From: Methanobacteriota archaeon
Lineage (GTDB): Archaea; Thermoplasmatota; Poseidoniia; MGIII; CG-Epi1
Direction of reading: 5' to 3'
Assembly (NCBI GenBank): GCA_014240055.1
Contig: JAAZXP010000045.1
Span: forward strand, 1-8,135
DNA: 8,135 nucleotides
The position numbers and the translations under genes were made by a program. A model generated the notes under the pieces. That model was not told the DNA's origin, ran no database searches, and was given only the letters and a program-made list of their open reading frames with translations. Positions 1 through 6,585 of the stretch are shown piece after piece; within the stretch, counting starts at the first letter, position 1; each line of letters starts with the position of its first letter.

Positions 1-1176
1 TCCGAAATAGGGGTGCGTCATATTTCCATTCTCAAATGAATTTGTGAGTCTTGTAAAGATTGGTCTAATATCAGATTCAATACCTGTTTTCAGAGGTGTT
101 TTATAACGATAAGCAGGTTCAAATTGGCCGATCCATTCAATCTCGTTTTTTATCACGTCAAAAACTTTCATCAAAGCCGGAGAACCTCTCAATCGCGTTT
201 CCACTAATTCCCATAATAAACCATCATGAATTGCTTGTTTAACTCTTCGAATTTCAGCAAAAGAAACCATTAGATTGTGTTTAGCTATAATTTTCTGCCT
301 TTCTTTTTCTCCAAGTCCTTTTAGCTTCTTCACAGTCATACCAGGAGCTGCGGAAAATTCGCCAGGAAGTTCTTCCAATTCATCTAAATTCCGAGTACCC
401 CAATTAAACATCAAACTATCTCTGGAAGCAAATTTAGCATAACTAGCACTATCAAACACATCACAACCTAAGAAAGTAGCTAAAGCAAAAAGTATAGGAT
501 GTCCACAACCAAAAAGATGGACTGGTCTAGAGCTATCAAGTCCTTTTTTGGCAGCAATAATAACTTCAGCTAGAATTTTGAAATTATTTTTTTCCATCAT
601 AGGAACTACTCCTCCTATTGGGAACAGTTCAGCTTTTGTCGTAGATGCCATTTTAGCAGCTTTAGTCCTTAGATCTAGATGACGGCCACCTTGAATCGGT
701 GCAGCTAAGAACATACTTTCTTTATTGGAGTCGGCAAGTTCAATTCGTTTTTGGGTTTCAGTCAATTCACCTTTTGCTTGTTCAAATCTAGTCTCAGGTT
801 CACAAAAAACATCTAAAACAGTCCCAATATCAACACCAATCTTCTTTTGAAATTCAAGAATTTCCTCTGGTTTCATTTCAATTTCGCCATATACATGAGA
901 TTGGAAAGTTCCACTATCTGTCATAATCGGCCCAGGCCAATTAACTAGTTCATGGACTCCCTTTTCTTCAGCTTTTTTCTTTAATTCTGGGTTTTTATAA
1001 ATAATATAACTATTTGTAATAATTCCTTGAGCACCACATTCAGCAAGTTCTTCCATAGATAATGTTAGGATTTTAGGATTAACAACAGGAAGTAAAGTTG
1101 GAGTATCTAGGATACCGTGCTTAGTTTTAATTTTTCCAAGTCGTGCAAGTCCATCGCGTTTATTGATTTCAAACAA
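1..1176 (-). CDS. tgtA: Archaeosine tRNA-guanine(15) transglycosylase, 3' end outside window
   Basis: The enzyme swaps guanine at position 15 of archaeal tRNAs for preQ0, the first step of archaeosine synthesis. The frame is open from the left edge and gives 392 residues, so the end of the catalytic domain and any C-terminal PUA region lie outside. Seen: an N-terminus typical of the family (FEINKRDGLARLG), the catalytic base in TDSGTFQ (D87), the substrate loops APIQGG (158-164) and FPIGGVVP (185-192), and the nucleophile in DVFDSASY (D242). The start is taken as TTG at 1176: it precedes the conserved FEI and no ATG or GTG lies in frame before the upstream stop at 1198-1200. Oddity: the zinc-site cysteines expected near residues 272, 274 and 277 are G, F and A, although H300 is kept. 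It is divergent from copA across 49 bases. Family assignment is very secure; zinc loss rests on an ungapped alignment made from memory. Confidence 0.95.
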   Translation of the reverse strand, partial: MFEINKRDGLARLGKIKTKHGILDTPTLLPVVNPKILTLSMEELAECGAQGIITNSYIIYKNPELKKKAEEKGVHELVNWPGPIMTDSGTFQSHVYGEIEMKPEEILEFQKKIGVDIGTVLDVFCEPETRFEQAKGELTETQKRIELADSNKESMFLAAPIQGGRHLDLRTKAAKMASTTKAELFPIGGVVPMMEKNNFKILAEVIIAAKKGLDSSRPVHLFGCGHPILFALATFLGCDVFDSASYAKFASRDSLMFNWGTRNLDELEELPGEFSAAPGMTVKKLKGLGEKERQKIIAKHNLMVSFAEIRRVKQAIHDGLLWELVETRLRGSPALMKVFDVIKNEIEWIGQFEPAYRYKTPLKTGIESDIRPIFTRLTNSFENGNMTHPYFG

Positions 1177-1195
1177 TAAAACTCCACAAAGAAAC

Positions 1196-1203
1196 CTTTA
1201 TTT
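1196..1203. promoter_or_regulatory. TATA-like element possibly shared by tgtA and copA
   Basis: The bases CTTTATTT (AAATAAAG on the other strand) sit almost midway between the two divergent start codons. They lie 20-27 bases before the tgtA TTG and 23-30 bases before the copA ATG, which is the normal archaeal TATA distance if both mRNAs are leaderless. No other AT-rich box of this kind fits in the 49-base gap. One shared box or two overlapping boxes are both possible. The call is inferred from position and composition only. Confidence 0.45.
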
Positions 1204-1225
1204 CAATTCATCTCTAAATTACATC

Positions 1226-3472
1226 ATGGGCGAATTGAATATACGAGTGACAGGGATGACCTGCGCATCTTGTGTCGCATCAGTTGAGTCCATTGTTAGT
1301 AATTTGGAAGGAATAGATTCGGTAAGAGTTAATCTCCCTCTTGAAAAAGCTACAATCAGGTGGTCGGAAGGAGCAAATGAAGACTTAGGGGTCGTTAGAG
1401 ATGCAATTAGTAAAGGAGGATTCGGTTCTGAGAAATATGTAGATCCTAAAAAATATAGGAAAGAGTCTCTGGAAAATGCAAACCGAATGGGTTTACAGGT
1501 CATAATATCTCTAATTTTAACAATTCCAACATTCTTTCTGACAATGTTCGTTGGTGATTTAGGGCAAATATATGACCTTGATTCAAGATTATTGATTGCT
1601 TTTATCTTATCTTCAATAGTTTATTTTTATGCCGGAATAGAATTTCATAAAGGAGCTTGGCAAGCGATTCTATCAGGAAGAGCAAATATGGATGTTTTAG
1701 TCCATATAGGAACGACAACAGCTATGATTTGGTCCTCTTTCGTAGTTTTTTCACCATATTTAGATTTTCTACCTTCTGTATTTTCATCAACAGCACACGT
1801 TTTTTTTGATGGCGCAGCTTTCATTATTTCATTTATTTTATTGGGTAATTGGCTAGAAGCTAGAGCTAAATTAAGGGCCACTGACGCCGTCTTTTCGCTA
1901 ATGGATCTCAAAGCAAAAACCGGATCAATTGTAAATGCAGACGGTTCAGTTTCTGAAGTGCCAGTTGAGGAAATATTACGGGGAACTGAAATTCTAGTTA
2001 AGGTTGGCCAAACAGTACCTTTAGATGGAATAATTGTGAAAGGTTCAGCCTCAATTGATATGTCTATGATGACAGGAGAATCTAATCCTGTTTTTGTTAC
2101 AGAGAATGATTCAGTGATGGGAGGGACAATAGTATTAGATTCAGCGATTCATATAAAATCAACAAAGTATCACGACGATACTGTATTGGCGAATGTAATT
2201 AATTTAGTGGATGAAGCTCAAATGGGTAAGGCTCCGATTCAAAAGTTGGTAGATAGAATCTCTGCAGTATTCGTTCCTGTGGTAGTTGCTTGTGCTGTTC
2301 TTGCTTCCCTTACTTGGATGTTTTTTTCAGAAGGACATGGCGATTATAATTCTACTGAATTAGCTATCATGGTTTTGGTGTCAACCCTAGTAATAGCATG
2401 CCCATGTGCCTTAGGATTAGCCACTCCCACGGCACTCATAGTCGGTACGGGAGTTGGAGCTCAGTATGGTTTGTTAATCAAAGGCATAGATGCCTTACAA
2501 AATAGCTATAATACAAACACATTAGTTTTAGACAAGACAGGAACTCTTACAGTAGGCGCACCATCAATAACAAACATCAAGTCAATAAATTCAGATGAAA
2601 ACAATATTTTGGAAATAGCAGCTTCTCTTGAGTCTGCATCTACACATCCAATTGCTAAAGCTATTTCACAGGCTCATTTAGAAAATAGCGAAAAATTAAT
2701 TTCTTTTGATAGGATCGAAAATATAGGTGGAATGGGACTAGTTGGTTATTTAGAGGATCAAGAATATGCTATAGGAAATCAGCCTTTAATGGAGAGAAAA
2801 GGAGTCCTTGTATCCAATTACATTGAAGAATTAGCAGATGTTTTGTCAATCAGTACCGTAGTTTTTGTTTCTAAGGGAAACAAATTGCTTGGTTGGATTG
2901 AGATGAAAGATAAATTAAGGGAGACTACAAACTTAGCAATTTCAAAAGCAAAAGAGTTAGGTCTCGAAGTAATTATGTTAACTGGAGATAGGGCTGAAAC
3001 AGCTTTGACTATTTCAAAAGAAGTTGGAATATTAAGATTTGAAGCAGAGGTCAAACCTGACGGAAAAGCAGAATTTGTAAAAAAGTTGCAAAGTGAAGGC
3101 GCGATTGTCGCAATGATTGGGGATGGCATTAATGACGCTGCAGCTTTAGCTGTTGCAGACGTTGGAATCGCAATGGGTGCAGGTAGTGATATTGCTCTAG
3201 AAGCGGCAGACATTGTCCTTCTTCGTGATGATTTACTAGATGTTGTATCGACATTAGAGCTAGGTAAGGCTACAATGGGTAAGATTCGAGGTAATTTGGC
3301 TTGGGCTTTTGTTTATAATTTAATTGGAATTCCTTTGGCAATGGGAGTTTTAATTTCATCGACAGGTTGGTTATTACCACCAGCTTTTGCAGCCGGAGCA
3401 ATGGCATTATCCAGCGTTAGTGTAGTTTTCAATTCTTTAACACTTAGATCATGGAAGCCATTTAGGGCATGA
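1226..3472 (+). CDS. copA: Cu(+)-exporting P1B-type ATPase
   Basis: This membrane pump uses ATP to export Cu(+) from the cytoplasm (748 residues). Domain order: one N-terminal HMA metal-binding domain with GMTCASC (C13, C16); transmembrane helices at about 88-210; the actuator domain with TGES (283-286); the ion-site helix with CPC (392-394); the phosphorylation site DKTGT (D436); the ATP-binding-domain HP pair (474-475); TGD (586-588) and GDGIND (632-637); then two final helices carrying YN (697-698) and MALSS (726-730). CPC with YN and M..SS is the Cu(+)/Ag(+) P1B-1 signature. Every catalytic motif is intact. The ATG at 1226 is chosen because it gives a normal start just before the HMA domain and lies 23-30 bases after a TATA-like box; a TTG at 1163 would add 21 non-conserved residues and run into tgtA. 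A chaperone gene follows 30 bases downstream. Cu versus Ag cannot be separated. Confidence 0.96.
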   Translation: MGELNIRVTGMTCASCVASVESIVSNLEGIDSVRVNLPLEKATIRWSEGANEDLGVVRDAISKGGFGSEKYVDPKKYRKESLENANRMGLQVIISLILTIPTFFLTMFVGDLGQIYDLDSRLLIAFILSSIVYFYAGIEFHKGAWQAILSGRANMDVLVHIGTTTAMIWSSFVVFSPYLDFLPSVFSSTAHVFFDGAAFIISFILLGNWLEARAKLRATDAVFSLMDLKAKTGSIVNADGSVSEVPVEEILRGTEILVKVGQTVPLDGIIVKGSASIDMSMMTGESNPVFVTENDSVMGGTIVLDSAIHIKSTKYHDDTVLANVINLVDEAQMGKAPIQKLVDRISAVFVPVVVACAVLASLTWMFFSEGHGDYNSTELAIMVLVSTLVIACPCALGLATPTALIVGTGVGAQYGLLIKGIDALQNSYNTNTLVLDKTGTLTVGAPSITNIKSINSDENNILEIAASLESASTHPIAKAISQAHLENSEKLISFDRIENIGGMGLVGYLEDQEYAIGNQPLMERKGVLVSNYIEELADVLSISTVVFVSKGNKLLGWIEMKDKLRETTNLAISKAKELGLEVIMLTGDRAETALTISKEVGILRFEAEVKPDGKAEFVKKLQSEGAIVAMIGDGINDAAALAVADVGIAMGAGSDIALEAADIVLLRDDLLDVVSTLELGKATMGKIRGNLAWAFVYNLIGIPLAMGVLISSTGWLLPPAFAAGAMALSSVSVVFNSLTLRSWKPFRA

Positions 3473-3502
3473 TTTCTTAATCAACCTTCAATTTAGAAGA
3501 TT

Positions 3503-3724
3503 ATGACTGAAACGTTAAAATTCCAGATAGAAGGAATGACTTGCGGAGGGTGCTCAGGTAGGGTCAAAGGAGTACTTGAGTCAAATTCGAACGTAGAATC
3601 GGCTACCGTATCTCACGAAAATAATATCGGAACAGTAATCACCAATGGTCAGATAAGTGCTAGCGAATTGGTTAAAATAATTGAGCAAACAGGGTATAGT
3701 GCAGCTATTTCGTCCAGCTCATAA
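3503..3724 (+). CDS. copZ: CopZ/Atx1-like copper chaperone (single HMA domain)
   Basis: A 73-residue protein made of one heavy-metal-associated domain. The Cu(+) ligands are in GMTCGGC (C14 and C17), and the rest fits the beta-alpha-beta-beta-alpha-beta ferredoxin-like fold, ending with the usual TGYSA segment. By family knowledge it carries cytosolic Cu(+) and hands it to the HMA or membrane site of CopA, encoded immediately upstream. The 30-base gap after copA contains TTCTTAAT (3474-3481), 22-29 bases before the ATG, a weak TATA-like box, so the gene may be read both through from copA and from its own start site. The following YczE-family gene overlaps its 3' end. Metal specificity is inferred from context; the fold and metal site are clear. 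Confidence 0.9.
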   Translation: MTETLKFQIEGMTCGGCSGRVKGVLESNSNVESATVSHENNIGTVITNGQISASELVKIIEQTGYSAAISSSS

Positions 3725-4355
3725 AGTTCCTGATACTGTTTGGAGTTCAGAAACTCCTCTTAATCTGAAACCTAGATTCATTACACTCTTCTTTTTAGTT
3801 TTAGGATTATGGATTTTTGGAACTGGTGAAGCAATCTTAATTGGTGCAGGAATTGGAGTTAGTCCATGGACCGTTCTTGCTCAAGGAATAACTGAACAGA
3901 CTGGTTTTACAGTAGGCATATCAACATTTATTGTCGGTGTTTTAGTTCTTCTTTTTTGGATACCATTACGAGAACTTCCAGGAATTGGCACTATTCTCAA
4001 TATTATATTAATTTCAATGGCAATAGATGTGATGAATCCATATATTCCTGAACAAACTGAAATGATTCCGGCTATATTTCAAGCAGGCATAGGGATTATA
4101 TTTGTCGGAATAGGAAGCGCATTTTATCTTACTGCGAATTTAGGCCCCGGACCTCGAGATGGGTGGATGACGGGAATTCAAAAGAGGACAGATTGGCCCA
4201 TTAGTAGAGTAAGGATTGGTATCGAAATTTTAGTTCTAAGTTTAGGTATATTCTTAGGAGGAAATTTTGGCATTGGAACAATTATGTTTGCATTGGGTAT
4301 AGGTCCTATTGTAGCAGTTTGCTTAGGAATTGTTGCGCACTGGACTAAGCTATAA
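3699..4355 (+). CDS. YczE/YitT-like multi-pass membrane protein of unknown function
   Basis: A hydrophobic protein (218 residues from the chosen start) of the YczE-type membrane family (COG2364 by recognition). Seen: about five or six membrane segments (roughly 27-52, 72-90, 96-112, 123-147, 169-187, 191-214), GIGVSPW after the first (51-57) and GPRDG after the fourth (151-155), which matches the AGPRD element of Bacillus YczE. The GTG at 3699 gives an N-terminus MQLFRPAHKVPD that I associate with proteobacterial homologues; a TTG at 3681 is the alternative. Either start lies inside copZ (26 or 44 bases of overlap in another frame), so translation is probably coupled to the chaperone. No ATG occurs in frame before the fourth membrane segment. 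The biochemical function of the family is not established; a copper role here is inference from gene order only. There is no cysteine- or methionine-rich metal motif. Confidence 0.85.
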   Translation: MQLFRPAHKVPDTVWSSETPLNLKPRFITLFFLVLGLWIFGTGEAILIGAGIGVSPWTVLAQGITEQTGFTVGISTFIVGVLVLLFWIPLRELPGIGTILNIILISMAIDVMNPYIPEQTEMIPAIFQAGIGIIFVGIGSAFYLTANLGPGPRDGWMTGIQKRTDWPISRVRIGIEILVLSLGIFLGGNFGIGTIMFALGIGPIVAVCLGIVAHWTKL

Positions 4356-4358
4356 TTC

Positions 4359-4366
4359 TATTAATG
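4359..4366 (+). promoter_or_regulatory. Possible TATA-like box of tRNA-Ala
   Basis: The bases CTATTAAT lie 24-31 bases before the first base of the tRNA, in the 34-base gap after the YczE-family gene. The distance suits an archaeal promoter but the match to a TATA box is poor. The tRNA might instead be processed from the upstream copper-module transcript. Confidence 0.3.
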
Positions 4367-4389
4367 CCCTAGTAAAATGACACTTTAGC

Positions 4390-4466
4390 GGGCCGGTAGA
4401 TCAGCCTGGAAGATCGCCTCCTTGGCATGGAGGAGGGCGCGAGTTCAAATCTCGCCCGGTCCACCA
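4390..4466 (+). tRNA. tRNA-Ala (anticodon GGC)
   Basis: A full cloverleaf of 77 bases including an encoded CCA. The acceptor stem GGGCCGG pairs with CCGGTCC and contains the G3:U70 wobble pair that identifies alanine tRNAs. The D stem is GATC/GATC, the anticodon stem CCTCC/GGAGG, the loop TTGGCAT with anticodon GGC at 4424-4426, and the T stem GCGAG/CTCGC with loop TTCAAAT. All stems are fully paired apart from that wobble, and no intron is present. It reads GCC and GCU. G15 (4404) and C48 (4438) can form the Levitt pair, the position modified by archaeosine, the pathway begun by TgtA. The next gene starts 10 bases after the CCA. Confidence 0.98.
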
Positions 4467-4476
4467 TTTGGTGTGA

Positions 4477-5223
4477 ATGGAACTTACTCCGGAAATCCAG
4501 TCAACTGTTGCGAAGGGCTTTGCCCTTACTGTAGTAATGCTTTCAACAGGAGCTTTGGCACGTTATTTCAATGTAAAAGTTAATTATACTAGAAAAATTA
4601 ATCATTTTGCTATATTTTTCTTACCTGTTTTTATCGATAAACAATTCAATGCAGAAACCTTTACAGATTTTATTTATTTAGTAATAAGCGCCATGATAAC
4701 CACAGCTTCTCTTCTTGCTTTTTACGAACCAATACGAACATTCATCCCTCCTTTTCAATTAATGTATGAGGGGTTTGACAGACCTGAAGATAGGCCTCAC
4801 ACCTTAGTTTGGCTATGGACTCAATTTGCAGCCGGGTTTGGTGTCATGCTCCCTATGATTTGGCTGTGTGGGCAATGGGGTTTAGAATCATTAGTTCTTA
4901 TTCCAATTTTGATTAATATTGTAGGAGATGGGCTTGCTGAACCGGTAGGAGTAAGATTTGGTAAACATAAATACAAAACTAGAGCTTTGTTCACTAATAA
5001 AGAATATTTTAGAACTTTAGAGGGAAGTGCTTGTGTATTGATTACAGGTTTCTTAGTTATAGGAATGCATTATGAATATTTTACGACTTTACAATTCGTT
5101 TTATCAATGTTATTTATTCCAGTAATAATGACTTTGACTGAAGCTTATTCACCACATACTTGGGATACTCCTTTCCTAATGTTTACAGGATATGTGTCAC
5201 TAATGTTGATAATGCAATTTTAG
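4477..5223 (+). CDS. Membrane lipid-alcohol kinase-like protein (dolichol/phytol kinase family)
   Basis: A 248-residue multi-pass membrane protein resembling the CTP-dependent polyprenol kinases (SEC59/DGK1/VTE5 group), which are also related to phosphatidate cytidylyltransferases. Seen: TRKINHF (38-44), like the family's RK..H element; GDGLAEPVGVRFGKHKY (150-166), the hallmark GDG..A...G...GKHKY block; LEGS (181-184), matching the WEGS motif; and TEAYSPHTWDTP (221-232), matching the acidic C-terminal block where homologues usually have DN rather than DT. About six or seven hydrophobic segments surround these. A likely role is phosphorylating a polyprenol, dolichol or other isoprenoid alcohol for lipid or glycosylation pathways; the substrate cannot be told. 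The ATG at 4477 is 10 bases after tRNA-Ala, with GGTG as a possible weak ribosome-binding site, so it may share the tRNA transcript. It ends tail to tail with the thioesterase gene. Confidence 0.75.
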   Translation: MELTPEIQSTVAKGFALTVVMLSTGALARYFNVKVNYTRKINHFAIFFLPVFIDKQFNAETFTDFIYLVISAMITTASLLAFYEPIRTFIPPFQLMYEGFDRPEDRPHTLVWLWTQFAAGFGVMLPMIWLCGQWGLESLVLIPILINIVGDGLAEPVGVRFGKHKYKTRALFTNKEYFRTLEGSACVLITGFLVIGMHYEYFTTLQFVLSMLFIPVIMTLTEAYSPHTWDTPFLMFTGYVSLMLIMQF

Positions 5224-5224
5224 A

Positions 5225-5644
5225 TTATTTCTTTTCTAAAACCATTAAAGTAATTCTACTAATACAGATCAATTCTCCTTTATCGTTCTCAATATCAGTC
5301 TGCCATACCTGAGTAGACCGCCCTCTTTTGATAGGAGTACATTTTCCAGTGACATTTCCTTCTTTAGCCATTTTGAGGTGGTTAGCATTAATTTCCACAC
5401 CAACAACGTGATATTTTTCAGAATCAATAGTCAGATATCCCCCATAACTTGCTAAAGTTTCAGCAAGAGCTACTGAAGCGCCACCATGTAAAATTCCAAA
5501 AGGTTGTTTAGTTCTATTATCAACAGGCATAGTTCCAACAATGTAGTCTTCACCTAATTCAGTTATTTTTATTCCGAGATGTTCTACCATAGTGTTTTCA
5601 GTCACAATATCGTCAACATTATATTCTTTGAACCAGATACTCAT
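5225..5644 (-). CDS. Hotdog-fold acyl-CoA thioesterase, YdiI/MenI-like
   Basis: A 139-residue, single-domain hotdog thioesterase that should hydrolyse an acyl- or aroyl-CoA to the free acid and CoA in the cytosol. The catalytic region is almost the same as in E. coli YdiI (MenI): QPFGILHGGASVALAETLAS, with Q47, H53 and E62 at the positions of Q48, H54 and E63 there. Further family elements are VVGVEINANHLK (about 80-91) and VWQTDI (112-117). Length is normal and the ATG start has a TATA-like box 24-32 bases before it. The nearby alpha/beta hydrolase and dehydrogenase point to lipid or small-acyl metabolism, but no menaquinone genes are in view, so the symbol menI is not justified. General acyl-CoA housekeeping is an equal possibility. 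The close match to bacterial enzymes would fit an old transfer into the archaeon. Confidence 0.92.
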   Translation of the reverse strand: MSIWFKEYNVDDIVTENTMVEHLGIKITELGEDYIVGTMPVDNRTKQPFGILHGGASVALAETLASYGGYLTIDSEKYHVVGVEINANHLKMAKEGNVTGKCTPIKRGRSTQVWQTDIENDKGELICISRITLMVLEKK

Positions 5645-5667
5645 TATTCTAATTCAATACGAATTAC

Positions 5668-5676
5668 ATTTATAAT
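5668..5676 (-). promoter_or_regulatory. TATA box of the thioesterase gene
   Basis: Read on the minus strand the bases are ATTATAAAT, 24-32 bases before the thioesterase ATG. The box lies directly after the stop codon of the upstream hydrolase gene (5677-5679), so the thioesterase probably has its own leaderless transcript. Inferred from sequence and distance. Confidence 0.6.
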
Positions 5677-6540
5677 TTACGTAGAAACCAAAAAGTCTAT
5701 AATTTTTTCGCTGTAAATTTCAGGTTCTTGGAGAAAAGCCCAATGAGAAATCCCCTCAAACTCTAGAATTTTTGAGCTGGTAATCATACTATTCATTTTT
5801 CTTCCAGCTTCAGGATTTACCCAATTATCTTTCTCACCACTGAGGATGAATGTAGGTATATTCAAATATCCGATTTTTTCGAATATATGGTCTATTGAAG
5901 AGTCTCCAAGATATCCTCCAGTTGCCTTGAGATGCCCTCTTACAGTTTGAATAGTATCGTGATTCCAAAATCCTCGTTCAACAATAAGATCGATTAGTTT
6001 TTCTCTCGTATCTGGATTTTTTATTAATTGAAATTCATTAAAAATTAATTCTTCAACAGATTTTTTTAACTCTTCATTAATTTCTCCATTACTGTAAACA
6101 GTTTCAAGCATATCAAACAAAGCAGGCGATGTTGGTGAATAAGGAAGTCCAGTTGAAGCGACAAGGGTCAAAGAACTTACTAGATTTTCTATTTCCACAG
6201 CAACCATTGATGCTATGGAACCTCCTGCTGAATATCCAAGCAGATGGATATTCCTATCAGACTGGAAAGGGATGAATTTTTCAATTAATTCAATTGCTTG
6301 ATCTACATATACTTTTTCAGATTCAATAGGTTGAATATGGTCTGATAAGCCTCGTCCGTAGAAATCAAATGCCAATACTTGAAAATTTTTAGAAACTAAC
6401 ACTTCAGTTAAATCATCAAAAATTTCTTTTGGCGTGGTTAATCCATGCATTAAAACTACAAGATTTCTACTTGATTCGCCGGTAAGAGAGTAGCGAACTC
6501 TTCCCAATTTTAGGCTAGTAAATCGGTCTATAATCTCCAC
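5677..6540 (-). CDS. Alpha/beta hydrolase of unknown substrate
   Basis: A soluble 287-residue serine hydrolase with the full alpha/beta-hydrolase plan. Seen: the oxyanion-hole HG (32-33) after the hydrophobic strand LVVLM; FDFYGRGLS (58-66); the nucleophile elbow GYSAGG (102-107, S104); a helical lid at about 135-215; the acid in SGEKDNW (D238); and the base in GISHW (H266). Members of this broad group cleave esters, lactones, C-C bonds or epoxides, and the sequence alone does not say which. There is no signal peptide. The start is GTG at 6540, preferred because it gives a normal N-terminus and lies 21-30 bases after a clear TATA-like box. It sits 45 bases after the dehydrogenase gene and 32 bases before the thioesterase gene, all on the same strand but with separate promoters. 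Confidence 0.9.
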   Translation of the reverse strand: MEIIDRFTSLKLGRVRYSLTGESSRNLVVLMHGLTTPKEIFDDLTEVLVSKNFQVLAFDFYGRGLSDHIQPIESEKVYVDQAIELIEKFIPFQSDRNIHLLGYSAGGSIASMVAVEIENLVSSLTLVASTGLPYSPTSPALFDMLETVYSNGEINEELKKSVEELIFNEFQLIKNPDTREKLIDLIVERGFWNHDTIQTVRGHLKATGGYLGDSSIDHIFEKIGYLNIPTFILSGEKDNWVNPEAGRKMNSMITSSKILEFEGISHWAFLQEPEIYSEKIIDFLVST

Positions 6541-6560
6541 AAGCTCTTCTGGGCGAGTAG

Positions 6561-6570
6561 ATTTATAAAA
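6561..6570 (-). promoter_or_regulatory. TATA box of the alpha/beta hydrolase gene
   Basis: On the minus strand the bases read TTTTATAAAT, centred about 26 bases before the GTG start, in the 45-base gap after the dehydrogenase gene. The sequence and distance are textbook archaeal TATA and support both the GTG start and a leaderless mRNA. Confidence 0.65.
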
Positions 6571-6585
6571 TTTATTAGCTAGGGC

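Noticed and set aside
1163..1225. Upstream TTG start for copA adding 21 residues
   Set aside because: The extra residues do not belong to an HMA domain, overlap the tgtA start region, and ignore the TATA-like box placed correctly for the ATG at 1226.
1219..1503. Minus-strand reading frame inside copA (94 codons)
   Set aside because: It lies wholly in the coding DNA of copA and has no recognisable domain; a shadow frame.
1645..1911. Minus-strand reading frame inside copA (88 codons)
   Set aside because: Antisense to the membrane and actuator regions of copA with no domain or promoter; a shadow frame.
2818..3213. Minus-strand reading frame inside copA (131 codons)
   Set aside because: Low-complexity Ser/Ala-rich translation opposite the ATP-binding domain; a shadow frame.
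3665..3760. Programmed frameshift fusing CopZ to the YczE-family protein
   Set aside because: No slippery heptamer with a following structure is apparent, and the YczE-type protein has a usable GTG start with a family-like N-terminus, so overlap with separate starts is simpler.
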